Below are positions 1 through 8,531 of a stretch of DNA of 64,000 nucleotides, in pieces. This DNA comes from Rhodococcus jostii RHA1. GTDB lineage: Bacteria; Actinomycetota; Actinomycetes; Mycobacteriales; Mycobacteriaceae. Each line of letters starts with the position of its first letter. Within the stretch, counting starts at the first letter, position 1. The notes beneath the pieces are model-generated. The model did not search any database. It saw only the letters and a list, made by a program, of their open reading frames with translations, and had not been told where the DNA came from. The stretch covers positions 7,506,501 to 7,570,500 of the forward strand of contig NC_008268.1 of NCBI RefSeq assembly GCF_000014565.1. The letters run 5' to 3'. A program made the translations under genes and the position numbers.

Positions 1-657
1 GGTCAGTGGTGGTACGGCGAGGTAGGCGTGGCCTCGGAAACGCTGGACGCTTCCTGGCCAGAGGTGGGGGCGTCTCGCCCTTTTTGCTGAGAGGTCGGAA
101 ACCCGCTCTGCCATTGACGAGGGAGTATTGGGCAGTGGCAACCCGATCGGTGTCGCGGAGGGGTTCTCCTTCCCCGATTCCCGAACCGGGGACCCCAATT
201 TCGGAACCGCGAGATCGTGCCTGCGCAATCGCCGTCGCCGAGACCGCTCGCGTTCTCGGCGTCGCACTGCAGATCGAGGTCTCCCGGGGGCGGATCGAAA
301 CTGCCAGCCCGGTGTGCGCAGGAAGACCCCAAACCGCGTCGGGTGCGTGACCCGATGCCGTCGCGATTTCGATCACGTCCCTTCACATTGCTCGCATAGT
401 CAACGGTGACGGGAAACCGGGACGCCAGCCGATCCACCAGGCTGTGCCCCTGGTACGAGCTATGTGCGCGGTGTCTGTGCGGCGGCCCGCATCCTTCGCC
501 CTCACCACGATCGACGGGTCCGCGGCCCGTGCCCGTGTCTCGGCAGTGTGGGGTGCGGTCGCTCAGGAAGTCGATCTCGGCGAGCCGCAGCGCGACACCG
601 GGGACGCACGATGCTCAGTTCGTCTCCTCGTAGGGCGCGAGCGCATACGATCCGTGG
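1..657. other. No gene recognised
   Basis: Open frames exist on both strands, but none has a recognisable domain, a good ribosome binding site or a credible residue composition. They are Arg/Pro/Ser-rich, as expected of non-coding high-GC DNA. I see no RNA gene or repeat here. Confidence 0.5.
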
Positions 658-1308
658 ATGCCGAGGCTTCCCGCTGATGTGCGCCGTGGACAGCTCATCG
701 ACGCGGCGCGGGAGATCACCGCGCAACACGGTGTCGCCGCACTGACCATCCGCGGGGTGGCCGAAGCGGCCGGGGTCTCGCTCGGGGTGGTGCACTACCA
801 CTTCGAGGACAAGGAAGAGTTGCTCACCGAGATGGGGCAGAGTCTGATCCTCGAGGTCAGTGAGGCGATGCGGATGGCGTTCAGCCAACTCGTCGGACCC
901 CTGAAAAAGCGCGGTGTCCCGGGACTGCGGGAACTCCTGTGCGCCGGAATCCGCGGCCTGTGGCCGATCATCGAGGCCACCCCCGATCAACAGTTGCTGA
1001 CCTACGAGATCACCGCGCAGGCCCTGCGGCAACGCGGCGCCGGCAACGACTCGGCGGGGTTGGTCGCGGCCCGCCAGTACCGCACCATGGACACCGAGGC
1101 GGTCGCGTTCCTGAATCTGTGTGCACACCGGGCCGGTGTCACCTGGGGCACCCCGGTCGATCAGGTGGCGCGTTTCGCGCTGGCGGTGCTCGACGGGGCG
1201 GTGCTGCGCTGGCTCGTCGACCGGGACAGCGACGCCGCCCGCACCGCATTCGACGACCTGGTCCAGATCATCGCCGCGAAGGCACTCGAAGGGGAGGGCT
1301 CATGGTAG
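658..1308 (+). CDS. TetR family transcriptional regulator
   Basis: This 216-residue protein is a DNA-binding repressor of the TetR family. The N-terminal helix-turn-helix spans about residues 8-55, with the recognition-helix motif GVSLGVVHYHFEDKEELL. The remainder is the ligand-binding and dimerisation domain. The ATG at 658 places the usual short arm before the helix-turn-helix. A second TetR gene at 6647-7285 shares long identical runs with it (for example AGIRGLWPII and RQYRTMD) but is frameshifted, so the two are paralogues. It reads toward the HadA-like gene starting near 1511, which is a plausible target, although that link is only inferred from position. The effector cannot be read from the sequence. 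Confidence 0.9.
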   Translation: MPRLPADVRRGQLIDAAREITAQHGVAALTIRGVAEAAGVSLGVVHYHFEDKEELLTEMGQSLILEVSEAMRMAFSQLVGPLKKRGVPGLRELLCAGIRGLWPIIEATPDQQLLTYEITAQALRQRGAGNDSAGLVAARQYRTMDTEAVAFLNLCAHRAGVTWGTPVDQVARFALAVLDGAVLRWLVDRDSDAARTAFDDLVQIIAAKALEGEGSW

Positions 1309-1510
1309 CCCCGAGCCGGGGGACGCGCCGAAGTCCCTGTTACGGCGACCGGGTGGGGGGTTGCGGGCGGAGTCCCCTCTCGGCGACACGCCCAGGTTGT
1401 ATTGCGCGACGCAACACGAGGCAGAACTTTTCGGTGTCGCTGCGGAAGTCCGGGGAGCGCGACCCGAGGTGCGAGAGACCGTGACGGGGGGAACCGAGGT
1501 CGCGGCGGTG

Positions 1511-2017
1511 ATGGCGGGGCTGATCGGCCGCCATCACCGGGTCACCGGCTACGAGGCCGGGCGGGAGAAGATCCGCGAATATGCCCGGGCCGTGCAGGAT
1601 TCGCATCCCGCCCACTTCCGCGAAGACGCCGCCCACGAGTTGGGATACGACGGGCTGATCGCACCGGTCACGTTCGTGAGCATCCTCGGATCGCTTGCGA
1701 TCGAGGAGCTGTTCGTGCGGGTGCTGGTCGGCTACGACCTGCGCCAGATGGTGCACACCGATCAGCAGCTGGTTCTGCATCGGCCGGTGCGGGTCGGGGA
1801 CCGGCTGGACTGCGATATCTGTCTGGAGTCGTTCCGGCAGATGGGCGGCACCGATATCATTGCGACCAAAAACCTGATCACCGGCCAGCATCAGGATCCG
1901 GTGGCCACCACCCGCACCACACTCATCGCCCGCACCGGCGGGGTGGCCGATCCGGAACTGGCCCGGGCGGTGGCCGCGGTGATGATGCACAAGGCACCCG
2001 CACCCCCGGCGCAGTAG
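1511..2017 (+). CDS. MaoC-like dehydratase, HadA/UPF0336 family
   Basis: This 168-residue single hot-dog protein resembles the mycobacterial (3R)-hydroxyacyl-ACP dehydratase subunit HadA and its UPF0336 relatives. HadA contributes to dehydration steps of mycolic acid elongation. Family hallmarks are the N-terminal GREKIREYARAVQ, the APVTFVSILG segment after residue 50, and the KNLITGQ strand near residue 125. The length fits HadA (about 158 residues). The frame stays open upstream, with GTG at 1481 and 1508. ATG 1511 is chosen because the N-terminus then matches HadA. No HadB partner lies next to it, and catalytic residues usually sit in HadB, so it may be an orphan subunit. A frameshifted relative is at 3738-4216. 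Confidence 0.8.
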   Translation: MAGLIGRHHRVTGYEAGREKIREYARAVQDSHPAHFREDAAHELGYDGLIAPVTFVSILGSLAIEELFVRVLVGYDLRQMVHTDQQLVLHRPVRVGDRLDCDICLESFRQMGGTDIIATKNLITGQHQDPVATTRTTLIARTGGVADPELARAVAAVMMHKAPAPPAQ

Positions 2018-2840
2018 TGGCCACAGGAGCCGCTCACCTGCCGGGGGAGGCCACCAACCTGGTTCGGTGTCCGTCCCGCCGGTCACCCGGCGATGAAACG
2101 GCCGTGACCGGATTTCTCGCCCGCGACAGGGTCACTAGTCGGTGGCTCTGGTGTGCTGTTGGTGTCGCGCGCGGAAGAGAGCGCGGTGCCGCTCCAGGGC
2201 GGCAGCGTCCGTGTCGCGGAGGCTTCGCCGTTGCCGGCGGGCGAGGCAGTATCGCACGGCGGCACTGCGCTGCCGCAACAGTGTGCATGGGATGGCGCGG
2301 AATCGTCGTCGAACAGAACCGCGGCGGCGTTGTCGCACTCGATCAGCACCCAGTTCTACGCCAGCCGGGCCGGTGCCCTGTTGTCGAAAAGCACCGGCAT
2401 CACGGTGTCGTCGAACAGGTCGAAGGGGATACGCGCGAGTCGACACTGGAGGCGACCGAGTGCTTGTGTCGCGGTGACGACTCCGATGACATGCGATGGT
2501 AAGCGGCGATTCGTGCGCACGGTGTCAATAAGTGTGCCTCACAACCGAACCGGGGCCGGTGTGAGCGGCTTTGCCGACATGCCCCCGAGAATCGGCACCC
2601 GAGCAGGGGGATGGTGGGTTGTCCAGTCCTCCGGCCGCGACAACCTGTTATCGGGGACAGCACGGGAAATCGGCACCCCACACCACCGAGAACAAAAACT
2701 GGTCGGGGCAGCGCGTCCGGGTTGGACCACGCGTGATCTGGGCATGCCTCGGTAGAGGCATCGAGCACCAAGAAAATAGCGCGATGCCTGCCCGAGCCAA
2801 TTGCGACGACCGAGGACACGGAGGCAGCGATAAACAGAGA
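2018..2840. other. No gene recognised
   Basis: About 0.8 kb between the HadA-like gene and the DUF4190 remnant. Frames are present but without recognisable domains or start signals. It may hold decayed coding sequence, since the neighbours do, but I cannot identify any. Confidence 0.4.
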
Positions 2841-3010
2841 CCACTGACCGGTGACGGACCCGAGGACGACCCGCGCCGGGTCGCCCCCGCCGTCGATGGC
2901 AGTCCCGTCGCTGTCGAGGAACGGGTGGTGACCGTCGATCGGATCGAGCAGAAAGTGGACAAGATGCGCGACAAACTCCCGACCACGCGGAGGTCCCGCA
3001 GCACTGACAC
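2841..3010 (+). pseudogene. Internally deleted copy of the DUF4190 protein gene
   Basis: This stretch matches both ends of the intact gene at 4296-4763 but lacks the middle. The acidic N-terminal part (DDPRR, VEERVVT) runs straight into the C-terminal part (DRIEQKVDKMRDKLP), deleting both membrane segments at about 2926. The base run that holds the start codon in the intact gene is altered so that ATG is lost, and the 3' end is out of register with the intact stop. It is therefore a non-functional remnant of a duplication rather than a soluble variant. Confidence 0.75.
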
Positions 3011-3134
3011 CCAGACACGACTGGTGTTGCACCCCATTCCGTGCTGCCGCTAGCCGAATGATAGTGCACGGCCGACCAACTGCGGTGCAGATGAAAAGCC
3101 GGCACCCAGTGGGAAACGCGAAGGAGACACCCGA

Positions 3135-3563
3135 ATGAACCACCGACTCCGCGCCGCCCGCGCGGCCGCGATCCTCGCGGTGGGAATCAGCGCCTCGGCC
3201 ACGGCCGTCGCCGTACCGGCGGCGGCCGCCGTCACCGACACCCCCGGCGTCCCGCCGGCCCTGATGGATCAGTGCGGCACCGGGCCACTGGTCACCGAAC
3301 CCAGCCGCATGATCTTGACCTGCGGGGACGCCAACAATCGGCTCACGGACATGTCCTGGGGACTCTGGAGCGCCGATCACGCCATCGGGATCGGTACCGA
3401 ACACATCAACATGTGCGAACCGGACTGCGCCCGAGGAACGTTCAGATCGATTCCGGCGCTGGTCTACCTCGACCAACCGCGCCCGCTACCCAACGGGCAA
3501 GGTACCCGCTTCTCGCATGCCACCGTCGTGACGACCGATGGTGTTAATTCTTACCTACCCTGA
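3135..3563 (+). CDS. Small secreted protein
   Basis: The 142-residue product begins with a Sec signal peptide: a basic start (MNHRLRAARAA), a hydrophobic core and an AAAA cleavage region near residue 33. The mature part has conserved-looking segments LTCGDANNRLTDMSW and GTEHINMCEPDCARGTF, with four cysteines able to form two disulfides. I recognise this pattern from hypothetical secreted proteins of Rhodococcus and Nocardia, but no function is known to me. A good ribosome binding site (gaaggaga) precedes ATG 3135. It is followed by a tandem 17-bp repeat. Confidence 0.8.
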   Translation: MNHRLRAARAAAILAVGISASATAVAVPAAAAVTDTPGVPPALMDQCGTGPLVTEPSRMILTCGDANNRLTDMSWGLWSADHAIGIGTEHINMCEPDCARGTFRSIPALVYLDQPRPLPNGQGTRFSHATVVTTDGVNSYLP

Positions 3564-3569
3564 CAAGGC

Positions 3570-3603
3570 CGTCGGGTGTCCCATTCCGTCGGGTGTCCCA
3601 TTC
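3570..3603. repeat. Perfect tandem 17-bp repeat
   Basis: Two identical, directly adjacent copies of cgtcgggtgtcccattc lie just after the stop codon of the secreted protein. Two copies alone suggest simple slippage. Confidence 0.9.
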
Positions 3604-3737
3604 TTAATACTGTGGCGTTGTTGTGTTTCGCACCGCAACACTATTTCCAGACCTGGTCGGTACCCCCCACGGACCCGAAATCCAATCCCCTGCCGGGGTC
3701 GCGATCGGTCGTCCCGTGACGCATACGCCGGTAGAGT

Positions 3738-4216
3738 GCACCCGATTCCGTTGAACCCGATCTGCCCGGTCGTGTCTTCCCTCCTGTGGGTCCGTATCTC
3801 GTTGGCAGGGAAAAGGTCCGCGAGTTCGCGCAGTCGGTGTCCACGACCAATGCCATCCACATCGATGTCGATGCCGCCCGCGCCGCCGGCCACCCGGACG
3901 TGGTCGCCCCGCCGACGTTCGTCGCGGTGGTGGTCGAACCCGCGGTCGGCCAGCTGCTTGGCAGCCTGGACACCGGGCTGGATCCGGCCCGGTGGTCCAC
4001 GGGTCGCAGAGCGCGCGGTATCACCGGCACATCGTGGCCGGCGTCGAGCTCACCACCGGCCTGACTGTCACCGCGGTCACCGAGCGTGGCACGCACGCGA
4101 TCGTCACCACCTCTAGCGACATCCACGACAGTGAGGGGCGCCCGGTCGGAGTCCCGTACTGCCCTGTTCGGCGGTCTCGAGGGCCGCGTGTCCGCGGTGT
4201 GCGGGTTCGAACATGA
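3738..4216 (+). pseudogene. Frameshifted HadA/UPF0336-like MaoC gene
   Basis: The first half reads GPYLVGREKVREFAQSV, then GHPDVVAPPTFVAVVVEP, the typical N-terminal half of a MaoC-like single hot-dog protein. From about 3990 the reading continues in another frame as VVHGSQSARYHRHIVAG, then LTTGLTVTAV and IVTTSSDI, the typical second half. No frame covers both parts and no convincing start codon precedes the first. It belongs to the same family as the intact gene at 1511-2017. The C-terminus past the last conserved strand is also degenerate. Confidence 0.75.
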
Positions 4217-4295
4217 GCGAGCTGGGCATGCCTTGTGGTGGCACATCGTAAGGAATGACCCGCCGGAGGTTGCGGCGAATGACGTGGAGGTAGTG

Positions 4296-4763
4296 ATGAG
4301 TGGACCATTGACCAGCCCGGGACGCGGGGACGATCCGCGGCGGGTCGAGCCCGGGGTCGACGACCGCCGTGTCGTGGACGGCCGACCGGTTGGGGTCGAG
4401 GAGCGGGTGGTGACCAAGCCCGCGCGCACCAGCGCGGCCGCGGCGTTCGCACTGGCCGTCGGGACTGCCGCGTTCGTGTGTGTGCTGATCGTGATCCTGT
4501 CCCCGGTCGGGTTGGTGCTGGGCATCATCGGGTTGATCCTCGGAGTGATCGGTCTGCGGGCGGCCCGCCGGGTGGGGATCACTGGGAAGGGTGTGGCGAT
4601 CGCTGGTCTGGTACTGAGCGGGTTGGCGATCGTCGTCTCGATTGCGTTTGCCGCCGGCGTGGTCACGGTCCTGAACAACGATTCGGCGGTGGAGCGGATC
4701 GAGCAGGAAGTGGACAAGATGCGCGACCAGCTCCCCACGAGTGTCGAGGTCCCGCAACCCTGA
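4296..4763 (+). CDS. DUF4190-type small membrane protein
   Basis: The 155-residue product has an acidic N-terminal tail (residues 1-45), two strongly hydrophobic segments (about 48-75 and 95-125) joined by a glycine-rich loop ending in LRAARRVGITGKG, and a charged C-terminal helix (RIEQEVDKMRDQLP). The GIIGLILGVIGLRAARR signature is typical of DUF4190 proteins in Actinobacteria, whose function is unknown. ATG 4296 has a good ribosome binding site (gtggagg) seven bases upstream. The frame stays open further upstream, but without homology to the remnant at 2841-3010, which supports this start. Confidence 0.85.
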   Translation: MSGPLTSPGRGDDPRRVEPGVDDRRVVDGRPVGVEERVVTKPARTSAAAAFALAVGTAAFVCVLIVILSPVGLVLGIIGLILGVIGLRAARRVGITGKGVAIAGLVLSGLAIVVSIAFAAGVVTVLNNDSAVERIEQEVDKMRDQLPTSVEVPQP

Positions 4764-4893
4764 CACCCCGCACGGATGCCGTTCACCCGACCCGTGGCGT
4801 ACGGTCCCCGGGGGTGGGGGTTCGGTCATGGGCATGTTTCGGGGCCCCGGTGATCATCCGAGGCCCCGAAACTCTTGGTGTTCTACGTTGTGG

Positions 4894-4986
4894 TCAGCCG
4901 ACGCCCAGATCGATCCCGAGCGCGACGCTCAGGAATTTGAGGAATGCGTCGAAAGCCAAACTGAAGTCGATTCCTGCAGAACCCAT
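4894..4986 (-). CDS. 30-residue amphipathic peptide
   Basis: A short frame encodes MGSAGIDFSLAFDAFLKFLS and ten further residues ending in DLGVG. ATG 4986 is preceded by a strong ribosome binding site (aaaggtga, about nine bases away). The peptide is a single amphipathic helix without a signal sequence, a composition reminiscent of the tiny PorA/PorH-type channel peptides of Corynebacterineae, although there is no sequence match I can claim. Two tandem 16-bp palindromic sites lie 120-160 bp upstream. A regulatory leader or chance frame remains possible. Confidence 0.45.
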   Translation of the reverse strand: MGSAGIDFSLAFDAFLKFLSVALGIDLGVG

Positions 4987-5104
4987 CGCGGGTCACCTTT
5001 CCGTTGAAAGTGGTCGTTTCCCTTTTCGTCCCCCGCCTATTGGGTCTATCGGTGCGGGTACTGCCGAATGTTTCACCTTTTGGGCAATTTCTCGAAAGTT
5101 TATT

Positions 5105-5146
5105 TTGAACAGTCGACCAAAATGCTTTATTTGAACACTCGACCAA
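5105..5146 (-). promoter_or_regulatory. Tandem 16-bp palindromic operator pair A
   Basis: Two near-identical sites, 5105-5120 and 5131-5146, read TTGGTC-N4-GTTCAA on the minus strand and are spaced 26 bp apart. A related pair lies at 6170-6208. The pair sits upstream of the 30-residue peptide gene in an AT-richer stretch. Spacing and symmetry suit a TetR/ScbR-type dimer. The remains of such a regulator lie at 5660-6010, so it is the likely original binder. Confidence 0.5.
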
Positions 5147-5189
5147 TTCGCCTGGACCTCCGAACGAGCAGCGATGGGGTAATTTCGGT

Positions 5190-5318
5190 TTGAGTAGGTG
5201 CATTTCGGGGAAATGCGCAGACACCTGTAGAGCGCGTTGTACCGCCGCCCGCGAAGACCATCGCCGGGGCGATCACGGCCGACGCCACGCCGCACGCACT
5301 GCCATCTTCCTCGTCATG
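5190..5318 (-). pseudogene. Signal-peptide fragment of a small secreted protein
   Basis: ATG 5318 follows a strong ribosome binding site (gaggtgag) and encodes MTRKMAVRAA, then stops. In the next frame the text continues GVASAVIAPAMVFAGG, which together would make an ordinary secretory signal. A one-base shift near 5290 breaks it, and no clear mature domain follows. Confidence 0.4.
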
Positions 5319-5389
5319 ACTTACTCACCTCATTCAACAATCCCCGACTGCGGACCACGAGCAACGCTCACGAGGCAACCCACCGCGAA

Positions 5390-5615
5390 AGCGGTGCCGG
5401 CGCTGACGACCGGTGCCAAGGGGGAGGTTACGGTCACCGTCCCGCCGGGGGAGAGTTGGACCTGTTTCGGATTCGACTCGGCCTTCACTATCAAGACCGG
5501 TGCCTTCCCCGCCGGGATCGGAAAGCTCAGTGGGTTCGCCAATGGCAATGCCACCGTCTTCTGCTTCGGCGGTACGGCGCCGTTCTTCTTCACCGGATCG
5601 GTGCCCGTGGCCTGA
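5390..5615 (+). pseudogene. C-terminal part of a secreted-type protein
   Basis: From about 5390 the plus strand encodes a stretch of good protein character (LTTGAKGEVTVTVPPG, then FANGNATVFCFGGTAPFFF), with two cysteines flanking a Gly/Phe-rich segment. No signal peptide or sound start precedes it in frame; the upstream residues are Arg/His-rich and look non-coding. I take it as the remnant of an exported protein that lost its 5' end. Family not recognised. Confidence 0.4.
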
Positions 5616-5659
5616 CCAGAACCCCACTCATTGGGGCGAGTGCCCGTGTTGTGCACCCG

Positions 5660-6010
5660 GCCAAAAGGTGAGAGAAGGGTGGGCGCCGAGGTCGAGGACC
5701 AGGCGGGACGCGGCGCAGATCATCGGGTCGCCGCCGACCGTGGTCGGCGAGCGCGTAGGACAGTTTGATGAGCGCTTCGAGTGCGCTCGCCTGTCGTGCC
5801 GCGCGATCGGTACAGCCGTGGTCGGGCGAGGTCGCGGTTGGATCGGAAATGGAAGTAGAAGCCGCCCTTGGTGGCGTGCGGAACTCCGGTGATGTCGTGC
5901 AGCGCGGCATGGGTATACCCGTGCCGATTGAACTGGTCCGCCGCCCGCGCCAAGAGGGTGGTGCGGCGGGGCCCGTCGTTGCACCTCTCTTTCGCCTATT
6001 TTCCTCTGCA
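5660..6010 (-). pseudogene. ScbR/ArpA-like TetR receptor, multiply frameshifted
   Basis: The helix-turn-helix reads ARAADQFNRHGYTHAALHDI then GGFYFHFRSNRDLA, in the style of gamma-butyrolactone receptor repressors. The ligand-domain segment ALEALIKLSYALADHGR lies in a second frame, and DPMICAASRLVLDLGA in a third. At least two frameshifts and an early end make it non-functional as read. Paired palindromic sites occur about 170 bp upstream (6170-6208) and upstream of the peptide gene (5105-5146), as expected for autoregulation plus a target. Confidence 0.65.
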
Positions 6011-6169
6011 CGTCGCCGGGGAATTCGCAGGGAAAACACCGGCGCAGCGCCTTGAAATATTTCACGACGCGACACCGGTTGTCATCCACGGCAGCGCCGC
6101 GGATATCACCCCGGCAATATCTCCGGCATTGCTGCGTCTGCCGGAGAATCGCGCCGCGTACACCTTCAA

Positions 6170-6208
6170 TTGGACAGGTGGTCAAAAGAGAATTGGACGA
6201 CTGCTCAA
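6170..6208 (+). promoter_or_regulatory. Tandem 16-bp palindromic operator pair B
   Basis: Sites 6170-6185 (TTGGACAGGTGGTCAA) and 6193-6208 (TTGGACGACTGCTCAA) share the pattern TTGRNC-N4-GNYCAA with the pair at 5105-5146 and are 23 bp apart. They lie between the ScbR-like remnant (minus) and the small membrane protein gene (plus), so they could have served both. Confidence 0.5.
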
Positions 6209-6316
6209 AATAACAAAAATGCCGATCGCGCAACACAGTCAGCCCTACCGGCGATACACGACGCGGAGGCAGAACCGCCGGGTTTGCCGCGAGAGAAGGA
6301 AGTTCGAGTTGCCGAT

Positions 6317-6607
6317 ATGTCTGTGTTCTGGATGGTCGAGGTCCTGATGGTGACGTTGGCCGTGATTGGTGTGTCGTTGGCCGCGGCGGTGACCGCCGAT
6401 GCGGTATCGCGGCGCCCCCGCGATACCGTGCGCGAACCGGATCGCGCCGAGGTGGCGGGGGACTCCTCGGCGTCGCCGGTGCTCACCGCCCGCGCGGTGC
6501 GCCGGGACCGGGACTGGCACCGGGTTGCGAACCGGGCGTGGACGGTCTGCATCGCCGCCTCCGTGATCGCGGTTACGGCGGTCGGGCTGTTGATCATCGT
6601 GGGATAA
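6317..6607 (+). CDS. Small two-helix membrane protein
   Basis: From ATG 6317 the 96-residue product has a transmembrane segment at residues 3-27 (VFWMVEVLMVTLAVIGVSL), a charged cytoplasmic-type loop rich in Arg, Asp and Glu, and a second hydrophobic segment at the C-terminus (ASVIAVTAVGLLIIVG). No family is recognised. The frame is open further upstream, but those residues look non-coding and run through the operator pair, so the internal ATG is preferred even though its ribosome binding site is weak. A GC-rich inverted repeat follows the stop. Confidence 0.55.
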   Translation: MSVFWMVEVLMVTLAVIGVSLAAAVTADAVSRRPRDTVREPDRAEVAGDSSASPVLTARAVRRDRDWHRVANRAWTVCIAASVIAVTAVGLLIIVG

Positions 6608-6646
6608 AGCCCGCGGCCCCGGCCGCGGGGCACTTACGCTCGATCG

Positions 6647-7285
6647 ATGGCGACGAAGTTGCCCGCCGATCAGCGCCGCGCCCAACTTCTGGAGGCAGCG
6701 TTGACGATTGCGGCCGAGCAGGGGTGTCGACGCCCTGACCCTGCGCCCCCTCGCCGCAACCGCCGGGGTGTCCCCGGGAATCGTGCACTATCACTTCCAC
6801 GACAAGGACACCCTCCTCACCCAACTCGGTGAGACCCAGATTCTGCAGGTCAACGAGGGGATGCGGCTGGCATTGGGGAAGTACACCGAACCCGGCGGGC
6901 TGACCGGAATCCCGGGTCTCGAGGATCTGCTGCGCGCCGGGATCCGCGGTCTGTGGCCGATCATCCAGGCCACCCCCGACGGCCAGCTGCTGACCTACGA
7001 GCTGACCGCCCACGCGCTGCGCCGGCGTAGCGTCGGAAACGTGGCGACCGGGGCGATCGCGCAGCGGCAGTACCGCACCATGGACGCCGAAACGGTAGCG
7101 TTCCTCACCCTGTGTGCGAGACCCGGGCCGACGTCACCTGGATCACCCCGGTCGAGCAGGTCGCCCGGCTCGCGCTCACCTGCATGAACGGGGTGGTGCT
7201 GCGGTGGCTGATCGACCGGGACAGCGACGCCGCCCTGATCGCCCTCGACGACCTGGTACAGATCCTCACCAGCAAAGCCCGCTGA
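6647..7285 (+). pseudogene. TetR regulator with two frameshifts, paralogue of 658-1308
   Basis: ATG 6647 opens with LPADQRRAQLLEAALTIAAE and then leaves frame in the G4 run at 6721-6724. The next frame supplies the helix-turn-helix and core (GVSPGIVHYHF, AGIRGLWPII, RQYRTMD). A second shift near 7115 moves the last part (TWITPVEQVARLAL, VVLRWLIDRDSDAA) to a third frame ending at TGA 7283-7285. The aligned protein would be colinear with the TetR at 658-1308. Without the shifts it would be intact, so assembly error is possible for the first one. Confidence 0.8.
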
Positions 7286-7627
7286 CGGTCGCGGGTTCCT
7301 GTCCCTGCGATCGACGCCGGAGTGCCACAGCGCAGCAGGTTGGCGGGAAAAGCCAGGGGTGAGGATGCTCTCGCGCCGGGGCCGCGCGGCCCGAAGAGAG
7401 GTGGGTTCGATTGTTCGTCCTCGGTCCACGCGCGGTGACGGCCCTCGGCCGATGGGGTCAGCGGTCGAGGGTCTCGCCGCCTGCGGACAGCCGTCGAGCC
7501 GCGGGCAGCGTTCGGGTGGGGTACCCCGAACCGGACGCAGTATGCGCGTCCAGCGGATGGTCGTTTCCCACCACCACATCTTCGCGGCACGGCATCCACC
7601 GATAATCCTGGACGGCGGTGCGCGCGG
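7286..7627. other. No gene recognised
   Basis: Intergenic stretch between the TetR pseudogene and the convergent SRPBCC gene. I see no domain, strong ribosome binding site or clear terminator. Confidence 0.5.
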
Positions 7628-8107
7628 TCAGGACTGGTCGGGAAGTGTGTCGTCGGGGCGGTCGACGTTCCCGCGCCAGGCGCCGGTTTCGGTGCCGCGC
7701 GCTTCGATGAACTCCTTGAACTTCGCCATGTCGGACTTCACCCGGTGGGTCAGGACACCAAGCTTGTCGGCGACGCTCTCCACCATTCCGTCCGGATCGA
7801 TATCCATCTGCGCGGTGACCCGGGTGTGGGTGTCGTCGAGCCGGTGAAAGGTGACCACCCCGGCGTGGTCGGGGCCGACGTCGGACCTCCACGCCACCCG
7901 CTCGTCGGGGTGCTGCTCGGTGATCGTGGCGTTGAATTCCCTTCTCTGCCCGGCAATGTCCAACACCCAATGGGTGGTGGTGGAATCGATCTGCCGAACC
8001 TCCGTCACCCCCTCCATGAACTGAGGAAACGACTCGAAGTGGGTCCATTGGTCATACGCCACGCGGATCGGGACAGCGACGTCGACTGCTTCGGTGATTG
8101 TGCTCAT
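7628..8107 (-). CDS. SRPBCC (START-like) family protein
   Basis: The 159-residue protein has the polyketide-cyclase/START fold typical of small ligand-binding proteins. It opens with a short strand (EAVDVAVPIRVAYDQWTHFE), followed by the FPQFMEGV and DERVAWRS segments and a long C-terminal helix (VKSDMAKFKEFIEARG). The order and length fit actinobacterial cyclase/dehydrase-like SRPBCC proteins that bind hydrophobic ligands. The substrate is unknown. It stands alone, and no regulator of clear relevance is adjacent. Confidence 0.88.
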   Translation of the reverse strand: MSTITEAVDVAVPIRVAYDQWTHFESFPQFMEGVTEVRQIDSTTTHWVLDIAGQRREFNATITEQHPDERVAWRSDVGPDHAGVVTFHRLDDTHTRVTAQMDIDPDGMVESVADKLGVLTHRVKSDMAKFKEFIEARGTETGAWRGNVDRPDDTLPDQS

Positions 8108-8361
8108 GACTCGACGCTTACCCGCCCATCACCTCTCACACGCAGGGGCCCGCATCCAACAGTGGTCCGCGCAGAGGTCGAGGGCATGCCCACACGAGGT
8201 GGCAAGGTTGCTCGTTGTCGTCCCCGATCGGCTTCGGTCTTCACGTACTGACGTTGTTGCTGCCATGCCTTGGAGCTCACGCAGCGCACCAAGAAGGGTC
8301 AGCGATGGACCGGGGCACTTGGGGTGGGCATCGGCCGTTGACCTGGGCGTATCGTGAACTG

Positions 8362-8520
8362 ATGAAGATGAAATCCTATCAGCGCACGGTTGCCGACTGG
8401 CTCGCCGAGCGGGACGAGCTGGTGGTGGAAATCCTCGAACTCGAGGGCCGGTTGGAAAGAGCCACACGTCGCCTCGAGGAGGTATCCGCCGAGATCGCCT
8501 GGCCGGGTGGAGCCCGATGA
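8362..8520 (+). CDS. Short coiled-coil protein
   Basis: A 52-residue frame from ATG 8362 begins MKMKSYQRTVADWLAERDEL and continues as a heptad-rich helix (ELEGRLERATRRLEEVSAEI). An in-frame ATG at 8305 is an alternative. The coiled coil looks like real protein, but there is no family match and no strong ribosome binding site. Confidence 0.35.
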   Translation: MKMKSYQRTVADWLAERDELVVEILELEGRLERATRRLEEVSAEIAWPGGAR

Positions 8521-8531
8521 GCGCAACTCGT

